In this document: one piece after another, positions 32,096 to 46,054 of the stretch
Position numbering within the stretch: the stretch's first letter is position 1
How the letters are laid out: each line of letters starts with the position of its first letter
Assembly (NCBI GenBank): GCA_029891345.1
Contig: CM056995.1
Span: 211,433,047-211,497,046, forward strand
Length of the DNA stretch: 64,000 bases
Direction: 5' to 3'
DNA from: Dryococelus australis
Taxonomy: Eukaryota > Arthropoda > Insecta > Phasmatodea > Phasmatidae
Made by a program: the position numbers and the translations under genes
Notes under the pieces: model-generated
What the model was told of the DNA's origin: nothing
Databases searched by the model: none
What the model saw: the letters and a program-made list of their open reading frames with translations, nothing else

Positions 32096-32238
32096 TTAAA
32101 AAGAAAAGTAAGGAAGTGCATTTATTTTCAGCAACAGGAATGTGTTTATGCAATGAAGCATATCGTTAGAATTGCATTAATAACTTCAATAAAAAATAAA
32201 CTCGAATAAAAATAATTGGTTAGTACAAATCGTGATAG

Positions 32239-32408
32239 TTGAGCATCACGACGAAAACCCTGCACATCAGTTGAGAGAGAGCCTCGTGCGTAGCGACGAT
32301 GACATACTTGATGCGTATGGGAGTGTAGTCCTTATTGTCCCAGCGCTTCTGAGCTTCAGACGTGAAAATAGCTTTAGGCAGGCGCCCGACACTGAGCATA
32401 TCTCCGTG
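32239..32408 (+). repeat. 170-bp near-identical direct repeat, copy 2
   Basis: Second copy, 877 bp after the first, same orientation, with unrelated flanks. A short extra ACATCTCCGTGATAA repeats its own 3' end. Confidence 0.85.
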
Positions 32409-33959
32409 ATAACATCTCCGTGATAAACCAATAACATCTTACACATCCAATCAAGAGCGTGCTGGATTGCCATTGGCTCCGGTGGAATATGGAAGGGCAA
32501 GGCGGCTGGGGTGGTGAGATGGCTGCCTATAAAAATATCCCTTGTTTATAGAGGGTGTCATCAGCTCTGCGACAAACGGCGAGAGGACGTTCCTCGTAAA
32601 ATTTCAATTAGAAAATGTCTGACAACGAACGCCAGGAAACCACTCCTAAGGGTAGGAAACCTTTGTGAAGATGGGGTTGCAATTATGAACTTTATTTAAT
32701 TACACTGAAACAATGTGATATTAAGGGATGAATTCCTGTAGGCATGCCAAATAATTCAGCCACTGTAACATGCAAGTACCCATGTTGACTTAACGCATAA
32801 CCTATATAGTAAAATGGAGGTTGCCACTTCAAGTAGTGAAAATAGGGTCTTCATATATCGTTACGAAAATTATGATCACGGCCTATGAATTACCACTGCA
32901 AGACGAAAAAAAAAAAGAAGCCTTCTTGGTAAGAAAACCTCCGATGAATGGTTTGCGAGAAAACGGACCTCCAAGATATTTAATACCACGTGATGCTTAT
33001 GCTATATATATGCATATATGTCCATGCTTGGATGTACACCTGTAAACTCGTGTTAACACTGAACATATTCAGATCAAACTTCACACTTTGAATTTATCAC
33101 GACATGGATTAGGTTTTTTGGAAAATTGTTCAATATTAGTTAACAAGCGCAACATTTTTCTTAGAACCTAAATAATAAATAACATAATCTGGCGTAACAC
33201 AACGTATGCATAAGAAAAAAAGAATTGTATCATAGAAAATTTGATAAGACATTTAATCTTCTACAAGAACAGCACAGAGCCGTTACTCAATAGAACCATA
33301 TAACGAAATATATTATTTTTGAAACGTCACCTTAATCGATTAGCATAACCTTCGGTATTTGAGAACTTTATTTGTTAATGAAAAACAAATTCTGATTAAC
33401 ATTTGAAAAACATTAATTCTTTAATATTTTTTGGATGATAGAAATATTTTCTGGAAATCTGACTACTCGAATGATCCACAAGATTTTGACAAAATCTACT
33501 CCTGTTAAATAGATTGTGTAACGTTTAAAACCGTGCTTAATATGTCACTTAAGAAATCAATGAAATTATTAGAACAAATATTGGAGGAAGTAGTTAACAT
33601 AAAAACTTACTATTTAAACATTTAACTAGTGTCACCAGACTTTCTCCCGCTTACTCGCAGCAGTTACATTTCAGCGTTATCAGACAAATTGACACTTAAA
33701 CTAACGAAAGTGTTATCTTTCAAGGGAAATAGGTCAGTGATAAGAACTAAATTAGCGCGCGAAAACAAAAGCCCCAAAGTCACTTCAGAATTGCTCGAGT
33801 GCGAATATCAAACATAACGGCGATGGAACAGTATGTGCGCTACAAAAATAAATACGCGAATATAAGTTTAGCCACCAAGAGTTTGATTTAAATTCATTTA
33901 CGTGAACTCGGTACGTTGTGAAAACAGTTCGAACCATGAAACGAATTATTCCTTTCTAA
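32409..33959. other. AT-rich DNA, nothing recognised
   Basis: No family matches, terminal repeats or splice-bounded open frames could be supported in this 1.5-kb stretch. Confidence 0.4.
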
Positions 33960-34534
33960 TGCTCGGTTGCATCAACATCTTCCCCGAACCGAGATCGAAT
34001 AATCCTAGTTCCGAACCAGGATCCAGTTTGATCTTGGTTCCAATGTCAAAGTGTTGCACCAACGAAATATCATGATTCTGGATCTCCGATTCGTTCGATC
34101 TTGGTTCCAAAGTGAGAGATCAAGATTAAGTATGAGACAAATTTTGCTATTGGTTCGTAATATATGACGTCATGGAAGTAGGAGTATTTTTCACTATAGA
34201 TAGAACTAGATGTGCGATGTTATATCTGTTTTAAGTCAATCATTGTTGTATGAATTTTACTGAATAATATTCAAGTGCATATAATGTTGTTTTAATTTCT
34301 CAAGAAAACAATCGAACATACTTTTTTTTATCTGTTGGCGCATTTTCAAACTACATTTGTCGGCGATGGCTGCTGATCTCGGATCTACATTTCGAACAAC
34401 CAATTTCGGCGGTTCGAAATGAACTTCATCTCGATATCCAGTCCAGCTCTGAACTCAAATGGTGCAAACAATTTTGTGTCGATCCTAGATCCGATCTCGG
34501 ATCGAGTTTCAAACCACGATGGTGCAACCGGGCA
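33960..34534. mobile_element. MITE with TGC(T/C)CGGTTGCA termini, TAA target
   Basis: Left TGCTCGGTTGCATCAAC and right (inverse) TGCCCGGTTGCACCATC; subterminal blocks of GATC-rich palindromes (GATCTTGGTTCCAA, GATCTCGGATC) occur on both sides. Flanked by TAA on both ends, a TWA target duplication typical of PIF/Harbinger-like MITEs. Confidence 0.75.
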
Positions 34535-35063
34535 TAAGTCGTATAGTGGCGGCTCGAAGGCTAGTGAAGCAGGAGGTAGGGCAAAAACATTTTGTTAATA
34601 GGCTCATTAAACAAGCCTCTATATAAAAGGCAAATTGGCAGGCGGCTTACAAAGTGAACTTAGTCTAGCTGGTGCGTGGATTGGGCTGCACTTTGTTTGT
34701 AATATACATACGTTGTTAAAACGAACTATTTCACGTGTGCACAATCTCTTTGCACACGAAAATAAATATCACTTCAGACTAGGCCGGAATACAATTTTCA
34801 ACAGATCACGCATTTAAAAAAAAAAAAAAGAAAAAAAAAAAAATTTTGAAGCACTACAACATCGCCAAAAATTACATTTTCAGACTGTTATGGCTTAAAA
34901 TATTCTGGACGAATTCCTGTGATACTAGTGTAGGACCCTGAATTGAACTTTACTGGAAACTTTCCACCAATGAAATTATAGGGTCGGCGCTTAAAATTCT
35001 ATGCATGACGAGAGCACAACACGCCAGTTCAGAACCCTGCGCGTAGCGGCGACGTCGCACTTG
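34535..35063. other. Unassigned DNA with poly(A)
   Basis: Contains an A-rich run at 34816-34842. No gene or repeat boundary recognised. Confidence 0.4.
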
Positions 35064-35817
35064 TACACTGAGAGAAAATCAAACAAAATATTTATTTGTA
35101 TAGGGCCAAATATATATTTAGCTGCCCTAACAAAATATATTGTTGAGCAAATAAAATCTGAAAAGCAACACAATTACTTTTGTTCGTCCAACAAAATATA
35201 TGTATGAATAAACAAAACATCTGTGTTGGGCCGAATAAAATTAGACTGTCAACTAAATATTTTTTGAATCAACTGTATATATTTGTGTGGCCACTAATTT
35301 GACTGTCTTCGCTCGAAAATACGGCTCGAGAGTTTGTTTGTATTATTTGTGACAATTAGGATAGTAACCGTGTTTGTTAGTGCAATGCTTAACAATCGTA
35401 TAACGTCATTAATAAAACAATGCAACAAGAAACTGACAAGTAAAGCTGTAAAACGTGAAATATTTGTTTGCAAACGTTACCCAATATTTGCGCATATCTA
35501 TTTAAAAGCTTTCCTCCGTCATAAGTTGTCACATTAGCTGCGATAACTAAGGCCTAGCGCGCAGGCGCAGGTGATTTTGGATCGAAACCCGGTAGAACTT
35601 GTAAAATTTTTTATATCGGCCTAAACTGTTTAATGTACGTGTAACCAAAAATATCTTTAGTTGCACTAACCAAATCTTACAGTTTGGGGCAACCAAACGA
35701 GAACAACAAAATAATTTGGTATCCGCAGCAAAATATTTCACTGCCCCTATACAAACAAATAATTTGGTGGCACTAAACAAATCTTGTTTGATTCAACAAA
35801 ACCTTTTTCTCAGTGTA
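35064..35817. mobile_element. Inverted-repeat element, TACACTGAGA termini
   Basis: Starts TACACTGAGAGAAAATCAAA and ends TTTTTCTCAGTGTA. Many CAAACAAAATAT-like and GGGC(C/A)AAAT-like subterminal units occur on both halves, a layout like that of 25294-26164 although the termini differ. No transposase. Confidence 0.75.
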
Positions 35818-35993
35818 GCGTGTGGCCGTCCTTGTCGATGCCGTGCTTCTCTGCCTCATACGTGGACGATAGCTGCAAGCAGGGCGCCCCTTAAGCCCTA
35901 TACCTACCTATACTGAAAGTCATATATCAGAGAGACGATGTTAGTCAAATATGTCATCCTGCTTATCACAGCAATACACTATCACGAAATGTA

Positions 35994-36424
35994 GATATAC
36001 TCCATTCACGGTTATTTGCAACTTTTCTGAAACCCTGCTGAAGTTATACTTCCAGGCTATTCCTCCTCCGCCTTATGCAAACAAAGTTTATCCAACTCTA
36101 GAAAATCACACCAAATGGCCGGCGCTTCTCATTCGCGCACACTACAATAATATTTTGCATAAAATCTGTTCCTTACTAGGCATTATCAACACACCCATTT
36201 TCTCTATAGTTTTATTCTTATTATTTATAAATGAAATATAATTTATAGATAAATTATAAGCAAAAGTTTAATTCAATCGAAAATAAGGTACTTTCTCGTT
36301 AACATAAGTATAAAAAGCTTGTGATGCGTGGCGTACTTAGGAAAGAACCAACCATTTGATACATAGGGTGATTTTTTCAAAGTTTGATTCAAAAAGTGTT
36401 TAAAAAAACCGCGAATAATCTTTA
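35994..36424 (+). mobile_element. MITE family B copy
   Basis: ATACTCCATTCACGGTTA, CCCTGCTGAAGTTATACTTC, CAGGCTATTCCTCC, TTTGCATAAAATC and CGCGAATAATC in order. Confidence 0.88.
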
Positions 36425-36559
36425 AGTGGAAAGTATGTCAAGGATTTTTAGTTACACACTGTACGAAACTGACAGAAATTCAGCGTGCACTCTAGTCTCT
36501 AATTCATTCAACCATCCCATTGGCCATTTTAATGCAGCAATCTAGGATTTACTGTGTCA

Positions 36560-37300
36560 TTTGGAAAAAAAAATTACGAAGACTAAACACGTTTTCTACC
36601 ATCATTGCTATAAATATTGAATTTACTTTCATCTGAAAATAAAACTTTCTCCCAGAATTCAGTACGTTCCCGCACGCACTCTTTCTCAAACTGCAGCCGT
36701 CTAGCCCTGTTCGTCTTACTACTGTAGGGCTGTCGGACGAACTTGCTTTTTGAAATATTTTTAGTAGAATTCACCACATACCTCTGTTCCTTGTGTGATT
36801 GTGTGATAGCATCTGCGGACGGCCGCTTCTTTCCATGCTGGCGAGCACGCTTTGATCGTGAAATCTTTCTACGACACTTCTAACGGTCGAACCACTTCTT
36901 CCCACAGTTTTTGCGACATCAGTAAATGTTTTTACTTCTGCTCTAAGCCTTGGTATAGTTCCCCTTCCTTCGTCCCATCGCACGACACAATGTTCCACTG
37001 CAGCAGGTCGAACCTTCACTCTCTGACCACGGACCCTACTGAGGCCGCAGAAGTCATACGTAAGTGTTAGCGGAAAGAACCCATACACACTTGTAAACTT
37101 CAGGCGGATGAATACTTTTGTCCAGGCATCCCCAGCGACACATCAAAATTTCAGGATTTAGCGTACTTGCTCGTTGATTCTGGAACTGTTGAGCGTAGAC
37201 TCGCATTCTTCCATCTGTTGTAATATAATTGTGTATCTATGGGCGAAACATGGGATATTAGACACTTTGCAAGAGAGCCAATACTTTTGTCCATTGCTGT
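36560..37300 (-). pseudogene. Tc1-type transposon remnant (N-terminal transposase)
   Basis: Two minus-strand segments encode parts of a Tc1-like transposase. 36771-37088 contains a helix-turn-helix-like run (TFTDVAKTVGRSGSTVRSVV). 36583-36777 contains EFWEKVLFSDESKFN, whose Asp is the first catalytic acidic residue of the DDE triad in this family. The C-terminal catalytic part is absent. The upstream end keeps a Tc1-type terminal sequence (CAGCAATGGACAAAAGTATT, inner end near 37281) abutting TA at 37300. A related ATACTTTTGTCCAGGC string at 37109 suggests a compound terminal repeat. The other end is not found; a frame break separates the segments, so the copy is dead. Confidence 0.8.
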
Positions 37301-37340
37301 AGTGAGTGACAGTGAAACTCTAAGCTATGAATGAACATTA

Positions 37341-37700
37341 CTAATTAGTGTCTATGACTGTTGTACTGTTTGACTCACGTAAGCCAGTGAAATAAACGAG
37401 GGACAAACTTTTCTTTTGCAAACGGACGCACACGGAATATGTGGCCTCTATATTAGTAACCCCACAGTCAGTTTGGCCTGGATTTAGGTGTTTAGCCGAT
37501 GGATAAACTCTGGATAATTGTGACGTCGCAATTTCTCCTCGCGTCATTTTCCACTCTATCTTTGATCTGCCCAAACATTTTTGCAGGCGATTTTGACAAT
37601 ACTTAAAATGAACGAACAATCTGTCCGCAACTTCTTCACATATGCGCACATCATTTGTTTGCAGCCAAGTGGCTGACGTTTTTGACAGAAACTTGCTCAA
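37341..37700 (-). other. Uncertain 119-codon open frame
   Basis: Minus-strand frame next to the Tc1 remnant. It has no recognisable motif, and the following non-coding DNA up to 37922 shows no further structure. Either chance or a decayed element fragment; not called a gene. Confidence 0.2.
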
Positions 37701-37922
37701 AAACTAATTGGATTAGCTTTAAAGAGTAAATACGCATCAGCAAGCCGGACGTGTAACACGTTATTGTATTCTTGTAACTCTAGTTCTTTATTCGGGCCCT
37801 AGCTTCTATAATGTCTGTAAATAATCGTTGTCCGCACTTCGTTGCCATGCCCTCCCCAGTTTCGTTCATCCGATAGTTTCTTCTCTTCATCAATTCCAGG
37901 TTATGCATGCGCTGTACACATA

Positions 37923-38741
37923 TCGGGTGTTCCCGAACAAATAATATTAAACACCAGAGCGGGGTAGGTAAGTACAAATTGAGCATTTTTCGTCAAGGAA
38001 CCAATGGTCTAACGTCCATAGTTAACCTGCTAATAGTAGTGGCAATGTGAAGGAGCCAGTATGCAACCTTGACTACGTGGTTACGTGCCTGATAACACCG
38101 CTCAGTACCGCATGGTCGCAGTTTCGGAGGTGCTACGTATCTACAGTTCCTGCAGGACGTGTTACCGGAATACTTGGAGGAAGTTCTTTTAGATGCTCGT
38201 GAGGCGATGTGGTTTCAGCAGGACGAGACCCTGCCTCGTTTCGCCATTGCGGTTCGCTGGCACCTCGACATGCACTTCCCGAACTAGTGGATAGGTAGGG
38301 GAGGCCCCACGGCATGACCGCCACGCTCACCTGACATCTGGCTGTGGGGCCACGTCAAACCTATTGTGTATGTCACACCACTTGACACGAGGGATTAGCC
38401 CATTACGCCGGAAACCTGTGCACACGTGCGTCGCAACATGCTTCAGCGCTGCACCGCTTGTGTGGTCGATGATGGCGGACAGTTTGAACATACACTTTGA
38501 ACAGAGACAACGAACAGACACTCTGTCCCCAAGCCTTCAGCCTAAATGTCTAAATAGTGTCGTTCCATTGCACTGCCTGTAGCCTAGTTATTGTGATTGC
38601 GTACCAGTCTCTGCACATTGCCACTGCCATTAGCGGGTTAGTTATGGACGTTAAGACCATTGGTTACTTAATGAAATACGCTCCATCTTGACCTATCTAC
38701 CCAACTCTGGTGTTCAATATTATTTGTTCGTGAACATCTTG
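37923..38741 (+). mobile_element. IS630/Tc1/mariner-type element with ~140-bp TIRs
   Basis: The left end (CGGGTGTTCCCGAACAAATA, ACACCAGAG, CCAATGGTCTAACGTCCATA, AGTAGTGGCAATGTG) is mirrored at the right (CACATTGCCACTGCC, TATGGACGTTAAGACCATTG, CTCTGGTGTTC, TATTTGTTCGTGAACATC). Both ends abut TA. The interior carries a decayed transposase segment and lacks its N-terminal part, so this is an internally deleted, immobile copy. Confidence 0.85.
38136..38520 (+). pseudogene. Decayed transposase fragment
   Basis: Plus-strand translation gives AMWFQQDETLPRFAIAVRWH, then, past a stop, WIGRGGP(T)A and PPRSPDIWLWGHVKPIVYVT. This resembles the second-catalytic-Asp region (QQDxAPxHF) and the GRGGPxxWPPRSPDxxxxDFFLWG signature of insect mobile-element transposases related to IS630/Tc1/mariner (recalled). 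At least three in-frame stops are present. Confidence 0.75.
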
Positions 38742-39154
38742 TATATTTGTATTTTGTAATTTTACAAACAATTAATTGAAAACTAGTTGCCAAGACTGTT
38801 TTTGTAACACTACAAGTAAATTAGAGCAAACTTTCACACCACCTTTCTGTTATGTGGACTTAATAATTTACTATAATCATGGCAATAAGTAAACTATTCA
38901 GTATGTTTCATAGAACACTGTGCCGTAAAGACGCGATATTTTACTTGTAGTGATACAGGAAAATAGTTGGCAAATGGTTCTCAAACAACTGTCAAACGTA
39001 CAAAAAATAAAACTGCGTGATGAGACGCACTCGACGTGGGAGTTTCCTGCATCGCTCAGCTCTTAGCCGCGCTGCTGTTGGCAGGACTGAATCACCCGCT
39101 TCCTGCCGCGATAACTCGGGCGACCACGCGGCCAGCACCGTATGATGGTACTTG
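38742..39154. other. Unassigned DNA
   Basis: AT-rich, then a GC-richer patch at 39040-39150. No gene or repeat supported. Confidence 0.35.
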
Positions 39155-39508
39155 TATAGTCAATTCGCGCTTCTTTCAGTCTTTTTAAATCAAACCTTCG
39201 AAAAATCACCCCATTTAGATGTGACATGGTTAGTTATTTCTTAAATATTCCACGTATCACAAGCGTTTAATACCGCTGTTAACATGATAGTATCTTATTT
39301 TTCGTAAAATTGAAGTTTTACTCGTATTTCATTTATAAACAATATTTATTTGTAATAAATAAGAATTAAAAAAGAGAAAAACGTGTGTTGGTAGCTCCTA
39401 GTAAGAAATAGTTCTCAAGCAAAACATAATTACATCCGAGTGCGCACGAATTCAGTGCGTTGTCCTTAGGTGTAATTTTCTAGACTTCGTTAAGCTTAAT
39501 TCGGTGCC
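39155..39508 (-). mobile_element. MITE family B copy, 3'-truncated
   Basis: TATAGTCAATTCGCGC, CTTCGAAAAATCACCCC, TTGTTGGTAGCTCCTAG-like core and GACTTCGTTAAGCTTAATTC are present; the distal terminal repeat is missing. Confidence 0.75.
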
Positions 39509-40240
39509 CCAAGTATTACTTTTCACAGTGACATCTGCATGCGAAGAACACAAGGACTCAGCGCTGAACGTTAAGGCGGAGAGATAGTAATCAATGTAGT
39601 GTTACACTTTTTGAGCTATAAAATGTATTCAGCATTATTGTTTGAAATCTATTTTTTGACAAGGCATAGTGTGTCAAAACTCAGATGATCGAATAACTGT
39701 AATATCAGCGGAGTACCTTTATTCGTTTACCCTATGGCATAACTGGGAATTAACTGTTGACTACCTTCTGAGAATGGCTACAGGAGCTATAGTAGTAAAA
39801 GAAGTCAAACGATATTAGTTTCTAAAATATAATTAAACAATTTTCTATGTCCTAACAAAGTCACATATTTAAAAAATTAATTTCAAACATACATAATGAC
39901 AAAAATGCAAATCAAGATGGCGTCCGGCTCTCCCTCTCAAATCTCATTCGCCAGGGAATTTAAATATTTTCAGTTGAACAAGGATTTTCGGAGACACTGA
40001 TAATTTGTTGTTGGAAGAAAGTTTAGTCCGTTGAAGTTCAATGGTTGACAATCGTATTTAAAAGGAATTAAGGAAAAAGAGTACTTTGACGGATTGCGGT
40101 TTTTCAACAAGAAGTTGACTCGTCGCTTTGGTAGTTAGGGTCCTACAAATTAACCACCATTAATGAATATTTACTATCAGTGATGTTAATTTATACGGAT
40201 GTTGTTAACGTGGTGAGAAAAATCCCACCAACTCGTAAAG
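39509..40240. other. AT-rich DNA, nothing recognised
   Basis: No gene or family match. CAAGATGGCGTCC near 39915 contains another AAGATGGC string, here single. Confidence 0.4.
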
Positions 40241-41978
<1,738 letters not shown>

Positions 41979-42394
41979 TATGTTCACGGTAAAGTTAGCA
42001 CTTTTGAAATCAACCTTAGAAAAAAGTAACTGCCCTTTCTATTATAACGGACGCACTTAGTGACATACGCCCAGTAAAGTTGGTAACGATGGATGGAAAA
42101 CAGTTCCATATCTTAACGTCGAATTAAAAGTCTTAGGTAACCCGTTTGTCATAACTTAAATTATTTATTTAGCTTCGTAATTTTTTTATGTATCGAAGCG
42201 TAAAAAAAGAGCACATTTGTAAAACATTTACTTTTTTTAAAAATAATTTCACAGTTTCAATTGACCGACGAACGAATAGATTGATGTTCATGGCAGTGTT
42301 AACTTTGCATAAGGTGATAGAGTATACAATGTGCATACAAGTAGATATTAAGCAGGGCTTTCAAAAGTGCTTATTTTATCGTGAACAGCCTTTA
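41979..42394 (-). mobile_element. MITE family A, full-length copy, inverted
   Basis: ATGTTCACGGTAAAGTTAGC, AGTAAAGTTGGTAACGATGG, GACCGACGAACGAATAG and ATCGTGAACAGCCTTTA in order. Confidence 0.9.
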
Positions 42395-42403
42395 GGTAGG
42401 CAG

Positions 42404-42560
42404 AGCTTAACGTCTCGTCGATAGCGAGGTCATTAGAGACGGAGAAAGTAGCTCAAAAAACGGAACTGACAAGGAATCGGCCGTAACCTGAAGTAAGGAA
42501 CTATCCCAGAATTTGCCTGGAGTGATTTAACCTAGAATTTACCAGGGCGTTTATTCTAAG
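42404..42560 (+). mobile_element. SINE family D fragment
   Basis: AGCTTAACGTCTCGTCGATA, GCGAGGTCATTAGAGACGGA, AATCGGCCGTAACC and TTTGCCTGGAGTGATTTA follow the order of a SINE recalled from orthopteran-type genomes. It directly follows a MITE, as the 19865 fragment does. Confidence 0.65.
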
Positions 42561-44609
42561 TTTCTGAGGAAATCTATCGGCAGGTCTCGATGTCGATCTC
42601 GACAGTCAGCGTTCCTGCCGATCGGGAGAAGCTATTTGAAACGATCGGCAGCAAAATGTACCCAAATAGCTATTCTAAGCGCACTATAGTTTCGAGACCT
42701 CTCGCCTTCAGTAGTCCTCCCCTCTGGTTTTATCGACCTCCCCACTACAACTAGCTTCCTCTCCCTCCCATTTATGCAGGCAGGCAACGCGACGAATGCA
42801 AACACACACTGTGCCTGCAATAATGTATGATTAAAGTAAAGCTATTTTTACAAACTGTGTCATATAAAACACATACTATTCCATTTATTAAAGCGCAATG
42901 CAGGATATTTAGAGTGAAATTTCTCGACATGGCTACGATCTCATCGAATGGTTAGACATTTGGCTGAGGAAAATGGTGAGACAGTGAATGGTTAATGTGT
43001 TGTAAACACCGGGTGGCTGTTGAAAATATTACTCTTTTAAAGGAACATGCTGTTCCATGTATAAAAACGACTGTTAAAATATGAGATAATTCGTTACGTA
43101 GTAATCCCTCTAACAGCCCTTTTTAATGACGTTCACAATGACCGTAACGACATGTATGGATGACGATACGTAAGACGTCATTTTAATAAATACAGCTATA
43201 AAGTTTGCTTGGAAAGTACGTTACACCTAAACAACTAATCTTACATATTAAAGTGTTTAATCGATTTATTGTAGGAGCGCACAAATTCCCGTTACCACTA
43301 GTGAAGTAACGTGCTTCGTACACATAAACTGTGTAGGCTATATATAGATATTCATAAAATGACAGAAGCTGCCGATTTAATTAGTTTCATTATTGCTCAT
43401 AGATATAACATTGTTTGCTTTATTATTATGAGAAGTACAATAAAGGGAAGGGATGGGGGGGCTCTAGTTTCACGGTTTTTATAAGACGATATTATTTTGA
43501 TGCTCTTACCAGTGCGAGGGATTTTGAGTTGCATATTGTTTTGATGGAGCAGTGGTACATTTTGCTCGAATGGAAATAACAGTTACATTATTGTAACTTC
43601 GAAAATTGTAACATTAATGAAAAAAACATAACGCGATACATACGTCGCTGTTCGTATTCTTACAGATGCAAACACCCCCCCCCCCCCCCCACACACACAC
43701 AGAGTTAACCTTACACACGTCGCATTTACGATATAGACAACTATTATTTACGCACTACAAAAGAGTTGAAAGTACGGCTTTTTCAGGCCACGTGCATTTT
43801 AGCCTTTTACATATACATTATTTACAAAACACGCACAGTTACTGTTTTGTAAACTCCGCAACCTCTTGAATACACGTTTTTCTATGGAATTCCTTGCATG
43901 TTTACGTTACTACAATCACGTTTGTTTGTCGCCAGCATTAAATAAATTATTTGCAGAATCGTTCAGTGAAATCAACACTGGGCACGTTTCCTGAAACAAA
44001 AAAATGTAACTACGTAAATGTAGTAAATAAAATTCGTCGCTCACTGCGGAAGAAGTTAAGACAAAGGCGGCACGAGCACAATTTTCGACGCCGTAAAGGT
44101 GTGTCGACTAATATTACACATTTCACTCAAGAAAACATACTACGACAAACTATGCTTGAAGAAAGCCAATAAAATAATGATTAACTGCCGATTAATTATT
44201 CCGACGACACCAACAAGATGCTCGTATGAACACACAACCTCTCGGCCATTGCTACACTTACGAAATTAACTCACGATACAGAAATATAACTCCACACTCC
44301 CGAATATGTGTGTATACAATAAGATGCATATAATAATGCTCCACGTGTATTATAACCTTGCACATTATGTATTACGTATCAGAAGTACGATACGATAAGA
44401 TGTATGCCAGTTTGCAATAAATATGGCCACCACGCTTCTCACCCGCTATGTCAAATTTCCGCTTCCCGATCGGGAACGCGGCTTTCCACAACATATAGCT
44501 GTCGAGTGCTCTCGATCGTTTTCTCACGAGAATCGAGAAGTCATCTTTAACTTGGAATATCAAACACCGGAGATATGATGTAAATCGTTATTTCACGATC
44601 GGAGCTCCG
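42561..44609. other. Unassigned DNA with a poly-C tract
   Basis: A C-run at 43674-43690 precedes a (CA)n stretch. 42555-42640 contains CGATCTCGACAGTC-type imperfect palindromes. The 73-codon ATG frame at 43951-44172 is basic but has no recognised domain. No gene called. Confidence 0.35.
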
Positions 44610-44726
44610 TTTCGAAAAAAACTTCGAATAAACACCATGGAGTGATTTCGGGAAACCATGGAAATGGCCAGGATGGCCGTACCGGGAACCGAACCAAGGT
44701 TCTCCAAATCATCCAAGTTAACTTCA
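44610..44726 (-). mobile_element. SINE family D body, inverted
   Basis: Minus strand: GAACCTTGGTTCGGTTCCCG, GGCCATCCTGGCCATTTCC and ATGGTTTCCCGAAATCACTC. Abuts the outer edge of the left palindrome arm. Confidence 0.65.
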
Positions 44727-44837
44727 GTAGTAGGGCCGTGCTGATCCAACCCACCTGGGAATAAATGGGATTAATTGATGGATTATAGATTTGATTGGAA
44801 GAATTAATCCTTAATCCGATCATAATCCAATTACAAA

Positions 44838-44945
44838 TTGAACAAGTTAAATGGATTGAAAGGGTTAAATTGATTAAAAGGGTTAAATTCAATGAAAGGG
44901 TTAATTTTATTGAAAGGGTTGAATGTATTGAAATGGTTAATTTTA
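44838..44945 (+). repeat. 16-bp tandem repeat ATTGAAAGGGTTAAAT
   Basis: Six or seven imperfect units near the outer end of the left arm; the right arm keeps a shorter version at about 54800-54880. Confidence 0.85.
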
Positions 44946-45628
44946 TTTTTTTCTTGTTCCACTTCTTTCATCCTTTCTTTTTTTTTTTTTTTGGGAGTAG
45001 GTAGCAGGAGCTCTGTACGATGTTGACACTGTGGTGATTTGAAGGCGACTGACCAGAGTGGTGGGTTGCAATGTGTTATATAGGTGTTGAGTTGAGTGCA
45101 ATAGTGTGCTAAGGGAAATTTTACATATTTTTTCTAATCTTGATGTGTTTGTAGGGATGTTGGTGGTAGATAGGCGATTTTTATGAATATATTTAACACA
45201 TGAGAGAATTTCAGAATTTTTGAACAATTTCTAAAAGTGATATAAGTGTACATTTTATGTTCTTTTGGGGAATATAGCTCATAGACGGTGGTGGGAGATA
45301 GGCGACTTTGAAAGATGCGACAAACTATTTAATAGACGACGACTGTTTCCGAATGCAATTATGCATTGGAGAATTTCAGAGTATTGTGCATATGAATAAA
45401 TTAAACACATCGAATCGCAAATTTCAAACGACTACGAAAATAAAAAGAGCAATTATTTTAGCATGGAATTAAACATAAAGTTATTTTACTACCCCAAGAA
45501 TAGAAATATATTTGACAAGAGAGCAGTATAAAACAATTACGTGAGTATGGAATTAATGATCTGCAACAAAATATCCCTATAAATTAAGCAAATTATATAT
45601 ATATATGACGTCTCTTGCACATACCTTA

Positions 45629-45634
45629 CACATC
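45629..45634 (-). promoter_or_regulatory. Conserved splice donor, left arm
   Basis: Minus strand GTGTAAG|GTATGTGCAA; the right-arm partner reads GTGTAAG|GTATGTATGA. Retention in the diverged outer part suggests that each arm encodes a spliced outward transcript. Position approximate. Confidence 0.35.
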
Positions 45635-46046
45635 CGTCTGCCATTGATACTGGCGAGGAGGAACGTAATCCACATGTAAAAATAAATAAATAGATTAATA
45701 TGCATGATAAAATTGCACCTCTCCCAAAACACGTCTGATCAGCTGGGAGCTCAGATAATCACTGAGTCGATCTTACGTCGAGAGCCTGACAATATACACA
45801 TGGAACACGTTGGGAAGCTGACAAACGACTGAGGTTATAGCTACTTGGAAATAGACGTGAATATGATATACGTGACAAATGGATAACAATTATGTTTACG
45901 ACACACATATTAATATATAAATTAGACTAGTTGAATTTATAACAGACACAATAGAAAAACCCACAATGAAATGGCAGCAGGAACTCCCCAACAACACATC
46001 CGTCCACCTCTGAGGTCACTCGAGGAATGAGCATATCGTATGAGGT

Positions 46047-46054
46047 TTATATAC
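46047..46054 (-). promoter_or_regulatory. Outward TATA box, left arm
   Basis: Minus strand ACACGTATATAAACC. The right arm has ACACGTATAAAAGC at the mirrored position, about 30 bases before a region conserved in both arms. Predicted to drive transcription away from the palindrome centre. Confidence 0.4.
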
